In this document: one piece after another, positions 1 through 9,083 of the stretch
Layout: each line of letters starts with the position of its first letter
How positions within the stretch are numbered: the stretch's first letter is position 1
Assembly (NCBI GenBank): GCA_031411235.1
Contig: JANOAR010000269.1
Coordinates: forward strand, 1 to 49,222
Direction of reading: 5' to 3'
Source: JANOAR01 sp031411235
GTDB lineage: Bacteria; Verrucomicrobiota; Verrucomicrobiia; Verrucomicrobiales; Verrucomicrobiaceae
DNA: 49,222 nucleotides
The notes under the pieces: model-generated
What the model was told of the DNA's origin: nothing
Database searches by the model: none
What the model saw: only the letters and a program-made list of their open reading frames with translations
Translations under genes and position numbers: made by a program

Positions 1-701
1 CCTGCATGGATGGCATGCATCATGGCCATGGATTTCGCCGGGGCCACACAGACGCAGCCGGAGGTGAAGCCGGTGATGCCGAAGTCGCGCAGATGCTCGA
101 TGGCAGGCTGCTCGCCGATGCCACTGACGATCAGTTTGTGATCGACCAAGGTCATGAGCTTGGTGAGGTAGGGATCGACCGCTGGGTCGGGCTGCACGAT
201 GGCGTATTTGATCCATGAGATGAGGCCTTCATCGACGAGCTGCGCGGCGGCCTCGGGGGTGATGTAGCTGGCATCTTTGATGTAGAGCACGGCAGGGATG
301 CCCGCACGCTCGACGAAGTGCCGCACGGCGATTTGCACGCCCGCTGGCTTGCTCGGGAAGAGCGTGGGCAGGATCATCGCGGCGGGGAATTTGAACTGCT
401 TCAAAATATCCGCCTGGTCGATGATGCTGCCGTAGAACGGGCCGACGGAGGGCACCACGATGCTCTGCGGTGCAACGGCGTTGGCGAGGTAGTCGAGCAG
501 CCGGGGGAACTCGCTGATGGCGATGTTGTAGAGGTTGGCATTGCCGCCATAGAGAAAGGTGCGCACACCGCCCGCTTCGAGATGCTTGATGAGCTTCGTA
601 TTGGCCTCGTCGTTGAGCGTGAGATCCGCGTTGCGTGCAAGGGGTGGGACGGAAATAACGGAGGAGCGGAGGTCGTCGAAGGTGATTGGCGTGGTCTGCA
701 T
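1..701 (-). CDS. DapA-superfamily (dihydrodipicolinate synthase-like) aldolase, 3' end outside window
   Basis: The reverse-strand translation begins MQTTPITFDDLRSSV and runs off the left edge after about 233 residues, so the C-terminus is missing. It reads as a class I aldolase of the DHDPS/N-acetylneuraminate lyase superfamily, a TIM barrel that forms a Schiff base with a keto acid. Visible marks are the early barrel segment FLYGGNANLYNI, a VLYIKD strand in the place of the family's catalytic-Tyr strand, and SWIKYAI carrying the probable Schiff-base Lys. The substrate cannot be told from sequence; many relatives are not lysine-pathway enzymes, and no lysine or sialic acid genes are nearby, so dapA is not assigned. 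The start at 701 matches where relatives usually begin. An in-frame ATG at 755 has a better ribosome site (GGAG, 7 nt upstream) and would add 18 residues. Confidence 0.85.
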   Translation of the reverse strand, partial: MQTTPITFDDLRSSVISVPPLARNADLTLNDEANTKLIKHLEAGGVRTFLYGGNANLYNIAISEFPRLLDYLANAVAPQSIVVPSVGPFYGSIIDQADILKQFKFPAAMILPTLFPSKPAGVQIAVRHFVERAGIPAVLYIKDASYITPEAAAQLVDEGLISWIKYAIVQPDPAVDPYLTKLMTLVDHKLIVSGIGEQPAIEHLRDFGITGFTSGCVCVAPAKSMAMMHAIHA

Positions 702-851
702 GATGGGCGGCGAATCAAGCGGAGTGCCCGGCTTTTGCATCCAATAAATTGCCATCTCGCTGCTCCGCTCTGTAAAAGCGCAAATGCTCAGCAGCAGAGA
801 GGCTAGTCTTGTCATTCACCCCGCGCTCCGCCATACTCCGCGCTTTCCCGC

Positions 852-1793
852 ATGATCCACGTCTCCCACCTTACCAAGCAGTATGCCAGCCGCGTCGCGG
901 TGGATGACATTTCATTCGACGTTGCACAGGGAGAGATCGTCGGCTTCCTGGGGCCGAATGGCGCGGGCAAATCGACCACCATGCGCATCCTCAGCGGCTA
1001 TATGCCCCCGACCTCGGGCACCGCCAGTGTGGCCGGGTATGATGTCTTTAATCAATCGCTGAAGGTGCGGCAAAATGTGGGCTACATGCCCGAGATGGCC
1101 CCGCTCTATACCGACATGCGGGTGAAGGAATACCTGCACTTCCGAGGGGCGCTGAAGGGCCTGAGCGGCAAACTTTTGCGCACTCGCACAGGCGAGGCGA
1201 TGGAGATGTGCGGCGTCACGGATGTGCGCCGCCGCCTCATCGACAACCTCTCAAAAGGTTATCGCCAACGGGTGGCGCTGGCCGATGCGCTGATCAGTCG
1301 CCCGGCGCTGTTGATTCTCGACGAGCCGACCAATGGCCTCGATCCCACGCAGATCCGGCAGGTGCGCGAGTTGCTGCGCAGCCTGCGCCCGGAGCACACG
1401 ATCCTGCTCTCCACGCACATATTGACCGAGGTCGAACAGACCTGCGACCGCGTCATCATGATCCATCATGGCCGCATCAAAGCCTGCGACACACCGCGTA
1501 ATTTGACTCGCAACCTGCGTGCTTCCAGCACCGTGTATGTCGAGCTGCAAGCAGGTCGTGGTGTGACCCAAAAGCTTGAGAATTTACCCGGTGTGCGCAA
1601 GGTATTAGCCGAGAAGTCGGATGGTGACTGGCGTGCTTTTTCTTTGCGCATCGAGAGCAACACCGATGTGCGCGAGGCGCTGCAAGAGCTGGCGATGATT
1701 GAGAAATGGAAGATCCGCGAACTGCATCGCCAACTGCCCACGCTGGAAGATGTATTCATCGAGCTGGCCGCTTCGGATGCGCCGAAGCGTTAG
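852..1793 (+). CDS. ABC transporter ATP-binding protein (ABC-2/GldA-like)
   Basis: A 313-residue cytoplasmic ATPase subunit of an ABC-2 type exporter. Walker A (GPNGAGKST, about residues 34-42), signature (NLSKGYRQRV), Walker B (ALLILDEPTNGLD) and the switch His (LSTHILTEVE) are intact. A C-terminal region of about 90 residues (VYVELQ to DVFIELA) is typical of GldA/DrrA-like subunits. Such ATPases need a membrane permease, usually the next gene, but the neighbours are an aldolase (minus strand) and a sterol desaturase (minus strand), so the partner is not in this window. The TAG stop at 1791-1793 overlaps the TAA of the convergent gene by three bases. The substrate is unknown. Confidence 0.93.
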   Translation: MIHVSHLTKQYASRVAVDDISFDVAQGEIVGFLGPNGAGKSTTMRILSGYMPPTSGTASVAGYDVFNQSLKVRQNVGYMPEMAPLYTDMRVKEYLHFRGALKGLSGKLLRTRTGEAMEMCGVTDVRRRLIDNLSKGYRQRVALADALISRPALLILDEPTNGLDPTQIRQVRELLRSLRPEHTILLSTHILTEVEQTCDRVIMIHHGRIKACDTPRNLTRNLRASSTVYVELQAGRGVTQKLENLPGVRKVLAEKSDGDWRAFSLRIESNTDVREALQELAMIEKWKIRELHRQLPTLEDVFIELAASDAPKR

Positions 1794-2623
1794 GGCTTCC
1801 AGCCCGGCCCGTGCAAAATATAGCCCAGGCGTTCGCGCCAGTCTTTTGCCTGCGTGCGCACATCGCTGAAAAGCGCTCGCCATTCGTGGAAGACAATGTT
1901 CACCGGGCCACGGTCATCGAGAGACCTCGTGAGGCCGTAGCGTACGGGCTCAGCAGGGTCTTCAGCGGCGAAGGTGCCGAAGAGTTTATCCCACACGATG
2001 AGGCACATGCCCATGTTTTTATCCAGGTAGGGGCCATTGGAGGCATGATGCACACGATGGTGCGAAGGGGTGACGAGGATGTGCTCCAAGAAGCCCATGT
2101 TCCGAATCGACTCCGTATGAATCAGACTGCCGTAAATCTGTGTGACCGCATACATGAACAGCACGTCAAGCGGCTGGAAACCTAGCCACGCCAGCGGCGC
2201 AAAATAAAGCACGCGATAAAGCGGCTGGAATACAGAAGAGCGGAAGCCGGTGGTGAGATTGAACTCCGTCGAAGAGTGATGCGTGACATGTACGGCCCAG
2301 AAAAACCGGCAGTGGTGATCCACGTAATGCAGCACGTAATAGGCGAAATCCTCCAGCACAAAAAGCGCCGTCCAGTAGAGCCAGCCGCGCTCAAAGTGGA
2401 ACCCAGAGTGCTGATACATAAACATCATCGCCACCAGCACCACGCCGCGCATCAACAAGTCCAGCGAGCCATTGAGCAGCGCCATATAGACATTCGTCAG
2501 CGTCTCGCGCCAAGTGTAGGCACGCACGCCATGGGAGTGCGTCCAGACGAGTTCTGCCAAGATGCAGAAGACGATGACCGGGGTCGTCCAGATGAGCAGT
2601 GTAACTTCGCGAAAGGCTTCCAT
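1790..2623 (-). CDS. Sterol desaturase / fatty acid hydroxylase family membrane protein
   Basis: A 277-residue integral membrane protein of the di-iron fatty acid hydroxylase superfamily. The histidine clusters expected to bind the iron pair are present: HYVDHH, then HVTHHS, then the C-terminal SHHRVHHASN. Several hydrophobic helices precede and separate them. Family members hydroxylate or desaturate sterols, carotenoids or fatty-acyl lipids, or cleave alkylglycerol ethers; nothing here fixes the substrate. I start at the ATG at 2623 (MEAFREVTLL). A TTG at 2650 would add nine residues (MYPGLPPLP), but neither start has a clear ribosome site. It converges on the ABC ATPase gene with overlapping stop codons. 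Confidence 0.9.
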   Translation of the reverse strand: MEAFREVTLLIWTTPVIVFCILAELVWTHSHGVRAYTWRETLTNVYMALLNGSLDLLMRGVVLVAMMFMYQHSGFHFERGWLYWTALFVLEDFAYYVLHYVDHHCRFFWAVHVTHHSSTEFNLTTGFRSSVFQPLYRVLYFAPLAWLGFQPLDVLFMYAVTQIYGSLIHTESIRNMGFLEHILVTPSHHRVHHASNGPYLDKNMGMCLIVWDKLFGTFAAEDPAEPVRYGLTRSLDDRGPVNIVFHEWRALFSDVRTQAKDWRERLGYILHGPGWKP

Positions 2624-2695
2624 TGGCAACGGGGGTAAACCCGGATACAAACAAAAGCCTGCGCAAAACTCAAGTGCCGATCTGCCTTAGCTTAG

Positions 2696-3688
2696 CTACG
2701 CCGCCGCAGAGCGCACATGCGCCCAGCAATGCACATGCGGCGCACCACGGAAGTACCAGACCATGTTCGGCCCCTCGATCTGCCACACATCCCAGGTGCC
2801 ATCATTGCCGATGTCCTGGCCTTTGTAGAAGGCCATGTGCAGGTTCTCCATGCCGCCCGCTTCGATGATCGTCATCGCCTCAGCCGCATCGCCTTTGCGG
2901 AAAGGTGCGAGCAAGTCGCCGATGACCTTGCCCACCAGCCCGCGCTGATCCGCGCTCAACTCCGAGAGGGGAATGCCTGGCAGGCCCTTGGCCTTGCCCG
3001 TGAGCTTCACCGTGTCGTTGCCCTTCTCCTCACGGCCCGTGCTCAGCAGCGCCATTTCGCGCTGTTTGCCATCGAGCGCTTGGAATACCTCGTTCGCACG
3101 CTTCGCCTGGAACCAGTACACATTGCCCTCATGCGATGGGCCTTCATCGAAGCTCTTCGACGCATGGCCATAAAAGATCGGGCCACCAAACGCCGCGCCT
3201 TTTTCCGAGTCCCCATCACAGCGCCGCGTGCAGTGCCTACCTGTGAAGACGAACTCGAACTGGCCCGTGCCCGGCTCGCCGAACAAGCCCACCGCCGCGC
3301 TGCCGAAGCCGCCCTTGCCGCTGTCTTCATTGAACTGCCGCCACACCTCCTTGCCATACTCCTCGCTGTGCAAACTGGTGAAAATCTGCTTGGTCAAATC
3401 CTGCTGATCAGGCGTGAACAACGTGCCGATAGGCGACTTGGTGATGTGCCAGTTGTTGTCCACCTTCTGCCTCAAAGGATTGTCCCAGGGGAAACAAATC
3501 GCCGCCCGCTGGGGTTCCGTGAGGCTCTTGTAGAGCTGCGTCACGAGCGTCTCGCCCGTAGCCGCCGGTGCCGCCTGTACGAGCGAGGTCTGCGAGCCCA
3601 GCGCCCCGAGTGCAGCAAGCTGACTGGAGCCGATGATGAAGTCGCGACGACTCATCGACGCAGGAGAGGTTGGAGATTGGGTATTCAT
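2696..3688 (-). CDS. Tat-exported DUF3500 family protein
   Basis: A 330-residue exported protein. The N-terminus carries a twin-arginine signal: SRRDFI at residues 13-18, followed by a hydrophobic stretch rich in Ala, Leu and Gly that ends near SLVQAA. The remainder resembles DUF3500 proteins (my recollection): early QRAAICFPWD, middle QFEFVFTGRHCTRRCDGD, and a C-terminal MVWYFRGAPHVHCWAHV with several His and Trp residues that could bind a ligand or metal. The biochemical role is unknown. Tat use suggests folding, perhaps with a cofactor, before export. The ATG at 3688 was chosen because it puts the RR motif near the N-terminus; a longer open frame to 3874 overlaps the divergent gene and adds no recognisable sequence. 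Confidence 0.82.
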   Translation of the reverse strand: MNTQSPTSPASMSRRDFIIGSSQLAALGALGSQTSLVQAAPAATGETLVTQLYKSLTEPQRAAICFPWDNPLRQKVDNNWHITKSPIGTLFTPDQQDLTKQIFTSLHSEEYGKEVWRQFNEDSGKGGFGSAAVGLFGEPGTGQFEFVFTGRHCTRRCDGDSEKGAAFGGPIFYGHASKSFDEGPSHEGNVYWFQAKRANEVFQALDGKQREMALLSTGREEKGNDTVKLTGKAKGLPGIPLSELSADQRGLVGKVIGDLLAPFRKGDAAEAMTIIEAGGMENLHMAFYKGQDIGNDGTWDVWQIEGPNMVWYFRGAPHVHCWAHVRSAAA

Positions 3689-3821
3689 AGGATTAGATTC
3701 GTTGAAGACACTGATGACGCCGGGAAATGCGTCCCGAGGCAACCATCTTCTATCAAACTTTACGACGGTGGGGAAGGTTATTCGGGACATCCAGCCACAT
3801 TCGGCTAAAACACTCCACACA

Positions 3822-6800
3822 ATGAATCCCGACGAAGCCAAAGCCCTCCTCCCGCCCTTCCTCGACTTTGCCAAGACACTGGCAGGCGATGAGAAGAGCG
3901 AGGCGCAAATCTTCCTCGATCACCTGTTCCGCGCCCTCGGTCATGCCGGGGCCAAGCAGGCCGGAGCCACGTTCGAGTATCGCGTGGCGAAAAAGCCCGG
4001 CACAAATCAGCTCTCCCTTTTCAAAGACGACGACCTCGCTGCCCTACCCAGGGCCAAGGGAGGCATGAAATTTGCCGATCTGCTATGGCCGGGCCGCGTC
4101 GTCATCGAAATGAAATCGCGCGGTGAAAAGCTGGAGCGCCACTACGACCAGCTCTTCAACTACTGGAGCCACATCGTCCCCCAACGCCCGCCTTATGCCA
4201 TCCTGTGCAACTTCGATGAGTTCTGGATTTATGACTTCAACCAACAGCTCTTCGACCCGGTGGATCGCATCCGCCTCGCCGACCTGCCGCAGCGCTACAA
4301 CGTCCTCGGCTTCCTCTTCAAGTATCAGGTCAAACCGCTCTTCGAGAACAACCGTGTCGAGGTCACCCGCCAAGCTGCCGACCACCTCGCCGCCGTCTTC
4401 CACAGCCTCGTCCTAGACCGCCCCGCAAGCCTGCGAATTGAGCGCACCCGTGCCCAGCGCTTCATCCTGCAAATGCTCGTGGGCTTAGTCTCGGAGGACT
4501 TGAATCTGCTGCCTGATAACCTCGTCACCCGACTGCTGGAAGAATGTCTCAATGGCAAGGGCAACAGCTTCGATCTCTTCGGAGGCCTGTTCCAGCAAAT
4601 GAACAATCGCGTGCCCGCCGATGGCGGTAGATTCAAGGGCGTCGCGTATTTCAACGGCGGTCTGTTCAGCAAAATCGAGCCCATCGACCTGAGACAGGGT
4701 GAGCTGGAAAGACTGCGTCGCGCTGCCGATCAGGATTGGAGCCAGGTGCGCCCGGAAATCTTTGGCACCCTCTTTCAGCACAGCATGGATGGAGATGAAC
4801 GCCACGCCCACGGTGCGCACTTCACCAGCGAAGTGGACATCAGCAAAGTCATCGAACCCACCATCGCACGTCCCTGGCGCGAGCGTATCGAAGCCGCTGG
4901 CAAGAGCCGCCCCAAGCTGCGCGACTGCCTGCGCGATCTCCGCCTCTACCGCGTGCTCGATCCGGCCTGCGGCTCGGGCAACTTTCTCTATATTGCCTTC
5001 CGCGTAATGAAGCGCCTGGAGCGCGACATCCTCATCCGCCTGCGCGATGCGGGCGAGCCGCAGGAGCACCTCGTCAGCGCCGTCAGTCCTCTCCAGATTT
5101 TCGGCATGGACATCCTGCCGACGGCTGTGGAGATCGCCCGTGTGACGCTCACTCTCGCCAAGGAACTCGAAATCATTGAGGCAGAAAAGCTCAGTGAGGC
5201 CGATGGCCTTTATTTGCCCGAGAAGCCTCTGCCGCTGGACAATCTCGACAAACAAATCCAGTGCGCCGATGCGTTGTTTACCCCGTGGCCGAAGGCGGAT
5301 GCGATCATTGGCAATCCCCCCTTCCAATCAAAAAACAAAGCGCAAAAAGAACTCGGTGCTGACTACTTGGCCAAGTTGCGCTCCGCCTATCCGGGGATGC
5401 CGGGCCGCGCTGATTTTTGTGTCTATTGGTTTCGCAAGGCGCACGACGCTCTGGAGCCTGGCCAACGCGCCGGGCTTGTCGGCACCAATACCATTCGCCA
5501 AAACTACTCACGCGAAGGCGGGCTCGATTACATCGTGCAGAATGGCGGTATCATCACGGACGCGGTATCCACGCAAGTGTGGAGTGGCGAAGCGGTCGTG
5601 CATGTCTCTATTGCCAACTGGATCAAGCAAATTCCAGAAAGTCCGGCACTTGGGATGCCACGTCTCACCTTCCAGCATGGCGATGATGCAGAGAGTCCGT
5701 GGGAAACCTTCATGGTGCCTGTCATCAATGCGGCGCTGTCATTGGGCGAGGATGTCACAGGGGCGAAAAGGTTGAGCACCAACATGACTTCGCAGAGCTG
5801 CTACCAGGGGCAAACTCATGGTCATGCGGGATTCCTCATCGACATAGATGAGGCGCAAAACCTCATCCAGAAACATTCACGCAGTGTGGACGTGGTCTTC
5901 CCTTTTCTCACAGCGGATGAACTCATCGGCTCGGTCGGTGGTCAGCCCTCTCGTTTTGTCCTCGACTTTGGCACCCGCGATGTCTTCGCTGCCAAATCCC
6001 ATGCCAAAGCGTTCGCCATGATTCAGTCGGCTGTACTACCGACGCGACAGATGGCAGCGAAAGAGGAGGAAGAGAGAAACAGGACTGTGCTCGAAGCCAA
6101 TCCGAAGGCCCACGTCAATCATCATCACGCCAACTTTCTCAAGCGCTGGTGGCGCTTATCTTATGGCCGTGAGGAACTGATGAGCAAGATCGCGAGCCTG
6201 CCTCGCTACATCGTTTGCGGTCAAGTCACCAAACGCCCCATCTTTGAGTTCATCTCGCCTGCCATCCATCCGAATGCCGCTCTAGTGGTCTTCCCATTGG
6301 CCGATGATTACTCGTTTGGCGTCCTCCAGAGCAGCATCCATTTTGCTTGGTTCAAGGCCCGTTGCTCCACTTTGAAGGGTGATTACCGCTACACAAGTGA
6401 CACAGTTTTCGACACCTTCCCCTGGCCGCAGCAGCCGACAATTAAGCAACTGCGCACCGTAAAGGATGCCGCCGTTGCCCTGCGAGCGCTACGCAACAAA
6501 ACCATGCGAAAGCTCGGCTGGTCTCTGCGCGAACTTTACCGCACCCTGGAACTGCCCGGTGCCAATCCCTTGCGCGATGCCCAAGACGCCTTGGATACCG
6601 CCGTGCGCAACGCCTACGGCATGGGGGCCAAGGACGATGTTCTCGCCTTCCTTCTCGCCCTCAACCTCACCTGTGCCGCCAAGGAAAAAGCGGGAGAGAA
6701 TATCACCGCCCCCGGCCTGCCATTGCCACCCGAGGAGCACTCGGAGTTCATCACCAGCGACTGCATCCAGCCGCCGGAGTTGTCCAAAGGCGGCAGCGAT

Positions 6801-6890
6801 GAATCCCGCGCTGCTGCTGCACACTTCCACTCAGTCCTGCGAGAGGATCCAGGCTCATACGGTGCGCCACCTACCGGTAGTCGCGCATAA
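3822..6890 (+). CDS. MmeI-like (type IIL/IIG) restriction-modification enzyme, single polypeptide
   Basis: A 1,022-residue fused endonuclease-methyltransferase. The N-terminal nuclease has D86, E96 and K98 in the exact D-x9-E-x-K spacing of MmeI (WPGRVVIEMKSRG). A helical linker leads to an N6-adenine methyltransferase core with motif I DPACGSGNF (about residue 380) and motif IV NPPF (about 498). The target-recognition region follows (about 560-830), then a C-terminal helical section (LDTAVRNAYGM). In this family one protein recognises the site, methylates adenine on one strand and cuts about 20 bp away, so no separate R, M or S gene is needed; none is adjacent. It probably defends against phage. 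The ATG at 3822 begins homologous-looking sequence; the open frame upstream is chance. The last 35 or so residues look unlike the family. Confidence 0.9.
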   Translation: MNPDEAKALLPPFLDFAKTLAGDEKSEAQIFLDHLFRALGHAGAKQAGATFEYRVAKKPGTNQLSLFKDDDLAALPRAKGGMKFADLLWPGRVVIEMKSRGEKLERHYDQLFNYWSHIVPQRPPYAILCNFDEFWIYDFNQQLFDPVDRIRLADLPQRYNVLGFLFKYQVKPLFENNRVEVTRQAADHLAAVFHSLVLDRPASLRIERTRAQRFILQMLVGLVSEDLNLLPDNLVTRLLEECLNGKGNSFDLFGGLFQQMNNRVPADGGRFKGVAYFNGGLFSKIEPIDLRQGELERLRRAADQDWSQVRPEIFGTLFQHSMDGDERHAHGAHFTSEVDISKVIEPTIARPWRERIEAAGKSRPKLRDCLRDLRLYRVLDPACGSGNFLYIAFRVMKRLERDILIRLRDAGEPQEHLVSAVSPLQIFGMDILPTAVEIARVTLTLAKELEIIEAEKLSEADGLYLPEKPLPLDNLDKQIQCADALFTPWPKADAIIGNPPFQSKNKAQKELGADYLAKLRSAYPGMPGRADFCVYWFRKAHDALEPGQRAGLVGTNTIRQNYSREGGLDYIVQNGGIITDAVSTQVWSGEAVVHVSIANWIKQIPESPALGMPRLTFQHGDDAESPWETFMVPVINAALSLGEDVTGAKRLSTNMTSQSCYQGQTHGHAGFLIDIDEAQNLIQKHSRSVDVVFPFLTADELIGSVGGQPSRFVLDFGTRDVFAAKSHAKAFAMIQSAVLPTRQMAAKEEEERNRTVLEANPKAHVNHHHANFLKRWWRLSYGREELMSKIASLPRYIVCGQVTKRPIFEFISPAIHPNAALVVFPLADDYSFGVLQSSIHFAWFKARCSTLKGDYRYTSDTVFDTFPWPQQPTIKQLRTVKDAAVALRALRNKTMRKLGWSLRELYRTLELPGANPLRDAQDALDTAVRNAYGMGAKDDVLAFLLALNLTCAAKEKAGENITAPGLPLPPEEHSEFITSDCIQPPELSKGGSDESRAAAAHFHSVLREDPGSYGAPPTGSRA

Positions 6891-6997
6891 ACTTCCTGTG
6901 CGAAGAGAGAATTCAATCTTGCCACACCTTCTCCACCCGCTAGACTTTCCGGCTCTTTTACCTCTGGCTCAAACCAACCACCCCCTAGCTCCCCCTC

Positions 6998-9082
6998 ATG
7001 CCCCCCAGTTTCTTTACCACCAACGGCATTCCGCTCTCGATCGGACTCGCGCTCGTTGGCCTCGCTGTCGCCATCGTTTTGATTCGTCAAATCCTCGCCG
7101 CCTCGGCAGGCAATGACAAAATGGCCTTCATAGCCGACGCCATCCAGCAGGGCGCACGGGCCTATATGAGTCGGCAGATTGCTGCCGTCTCCAGCATCGC
7201 CGTCATTGTCGTCATCGCCGTCTGGTGGGCGCGTGGCAATGCCGCTGCGGTGGGCTTCGTCGTCGGTGCTGTATGTTCGCTGCTCGCAGGCTACATCGGC
7301 ATGATGATCGCCGTGCGTGCCAACGTCCGCACCGCGCAGGCCGCTACTATCGGTGCCCATCCCGCGCTGAAGATTGCCTTCAACGGCGGTGCCGTCACGG
7401 GCCTGCTCGTCGTCGCGCTCGGCCTGCTCTCCGTCGCTGGCTTCTACGCCGTGATGATCAAAATCACCAACCAGCACGACGCCATCGAGTCGCTCATCGG
7501 CCTCGCGCTTGGCTCCTCCCTCATCTCCGTCTTCGCCCGACTCGGCGGCGGCATCTACACCAAGGCTGCCGATGTGGGCGCTGACCTCGTGGGCAAGATC
7601 GAGCAGAACCTTCCCGAAGACGACCCCCGCAACCCTGCGACCATCGCCGACAACGTGGGCGACAATGTGGGCGACTGCGCTGGCATGGCTGCCGATGTTT
7701 TTGAAACTTACGCCGTGAGCCTCATCGGTGCGGTGCTTGTTGGCTCGCTCACGCTCCAGGGCAACGCCGCCGCCTTGATCTATCCTTTCGTGCTCTGTGC
7801 GCTCTCGCTCATCACCTCCATCATCGGCATCGCCTACGTCAACTTTTACAAGCAGAAGAGCGCCACCGCTGCCCTCATGGGTGGTGTCATCGTCTCCGGT
7901 CTGTGCAGCGCCGTGCTGTTTAAATTCGTCACCGCCAGCATGTTCGGAGCCTCGCTCACCATCGCGGGCAAGACCATCCCCAGCAGCAATCTTTACCTGT
8001 GCAGCATCGTCGGCCTCGTGCTCACCGTGCTTGTCGTTTGCATCACCAACTACTACACCTCCACCTCGCACGCCCCGGTGAAACGCATTGCCCAAGCTGC
8101 TGAAACCGGCCACGCCACCTGCATCATCGCCGGCATCAGCGTCGGCCATCACGCCACGCTGCTCCCCGTGCTGAGCATCGCTGCCTCCATCTGGTTCAGC
8201 TATGCCCAGGCTGGCCTCTACGGCATCGCCGTCGCCGTCGTCTCCATGCTCAGCCTCTCTGGCATCATCATCGCTCTGGATGCCTTTGGCCCCATCACCG
8301 ACAACGCCGGTGGCATCGCCGCCATGGCCGAGATGCCCGAGGGAGTGCGCAAGATCACCGATGAACTGGACGCCGTGGGCAACACCATGAAGGCCGTCAC
8401 CAAAGGCTACGCCATCGCTTCCGCCGGGCTCGCCGCGATGGTGCTGTTTGGCTCGTATGTGGAAGACCTCAAAGTCGCGCTCAATGTGCCTAGCATCGCC
8501 TTCGACTTGAATGATCCCATGGTCATCATCGGCATGTTCATCGGCGGCCTACTGCCCTACCTCTTTACCGCCTTCAGCATGGATGCCGTGGGCAACGCCG
8601 CCGGTGCCGTGGTGCGCGAAGTTCGCCGCCAGATCGCTGCCTTCCCCGGCATCCTCACGGGCACCGACAAGCCTGACTACCGCCAGTGCGTGGACATCGT
8701 AACGAAAGCCGCGCTCCAGCAAATGATCGTGCCTGCGCTGCTGCCCCTCGTCTTCGTCATCGGCGTCGCCTTCCTCGGCCACGTTGCCCTCGGCGGCGTG
8801 CTGATCGGCACCATCGTCACCGGTCTCTTCATCGGCATCGCCATGACGGGTGCTGGTGGAGCCTGGGACAACGCGAAGAAGTACATCGAAGAAGGCAATC
8901 ACGGTGGCAAAGGCAGCTTCGCCCACGCCGCTGCTGTGACGGGCGACACCGTCGGCGACCCCTACAAAGACACCTCCGGCCCTGCGGTGAACCCGATGAT
9001 CAAAGTGGTGAACATCCTCGCCATATTGATCATCCCCATCATGGTGAAGTTCGGGTTCTTCGTCGCGGTAGCGGCGAAGTAA
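6998..9082 (+). CDS. hppA: Membrane-bound H+-translocating pyrophosphatase (K+-independent type)
   Basis: A 694-residue polytopic membrane protein (about 16 helices) that couples hydrolysis of pyrophosphate to ion pumping across the cytoplasmic membrane. The substrate-binding loops are intact: DVGADLVGKIE (about residue 191), PATIADNVGDNVGD with its Asp/Asn pairs, and the C-terminal DTVGDPYKDTSGPA. In the segment GNTMKAVTKGYAI (Lys about residue 465) Lys and Thr occupy the positions that separate K+-independent enzymes (GNT-x-K-A-x-T) from K+-dependent ones (Ala and Gly). This predicts a K+-independent H+ pump. It would recover energy from pyrophosphate released in biosynthesis, including ADP-glucose formation by GlgC (18946). 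It ends 1 bp before the stop of the convergent creatininase-family gene. Confidence 0.97.
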   Translation: MPPSFFTTNGIPLSIGLALVGLAVAIVLIRQILAASAGNDKMAFIADAIQQGARAYMSRQIAAVSSIAVIVVIAVWWARGNAAAVGFVVGAVCSLLAGYIGMMIAVRANVRTAQAATIGAHPALKIAFNGGAVTGLLVVALGLLSVAGFYAVMIKITNQHDAIESLIGLALGSSLISVFARLGGGIYTKAADVGADLVGKIEQNLPEDDPRNPATIADNVGDNVGDCAGMAADVFETYAVSLIGAVLVGSLTLQGNAAALIYPFVLCALSLITSIIGIAYVNFYKQKSATAALMGGVIVSGLCSAVLFKFVTASMFGASLTIAGKTIPSSNLYLCSIVGLVLTVLVVCITNYYTSTSHAPVKRIAQAAETGHATCIIAGISVGHHATLLPVLSIAASIWFSYAQAGLYGIAVAVVSMLSLSGIIIALDAFGPITDNAGGIAAMAEMPEGVRKITDELDAVGNTMKAVTKGYAIASAGLAAMVLFGSYVEDLKVALNVPSIAFDLNDPMVIIGMFIGGLLPYLFTAFSMDAVGNAAGAVVREVRRQIAAFPGILTGTDKPDYRQCVDIVTKAALQQMIVPALLPLVFVIGVAFLGHVALGGVLIGTIVTGLFIGIAMTGAGGAWDNAKKYIEEGNHGGKGSFAHAAAVTGDTVGDPYKDTSGPAVNPMIKVVNILAILIIPIMVKFGFFVAVAAK

Positions 9083-9083
9083 T

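Noticed and set aside
3721..3736. Inverted repeat CGGGA-6-TCCCG in the DUF3500/MmeI-like divergent region
   Set aside because: Five-base arms are expected often by chance in GC-rich sequence; no second supporting signal.
2717..3808. A 363-codon plus-strand open frame rich in Arg and Ala
   Set aside because: It lies antisense to the DUF3500 gene, which has a Tat signal and family-like motifs; the shadow has no recognisable domain.
3633..3821. Upstream extension of the MmeI-like reading frame
   Set aside because: It overlaps the start of the divergent DUF3500 gene and encodes no family-like residues; the ATG at 3822 is a better start.
6614..8152. A 512-codon minus-strand open frame rich in Asp, Gly, His and Glu
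   Set aside because: It is the antisense shadow of the pyrophosphatase gene, which has complete family motifs; such low-complexity acidic frames are typical opposite GC-rich genes.
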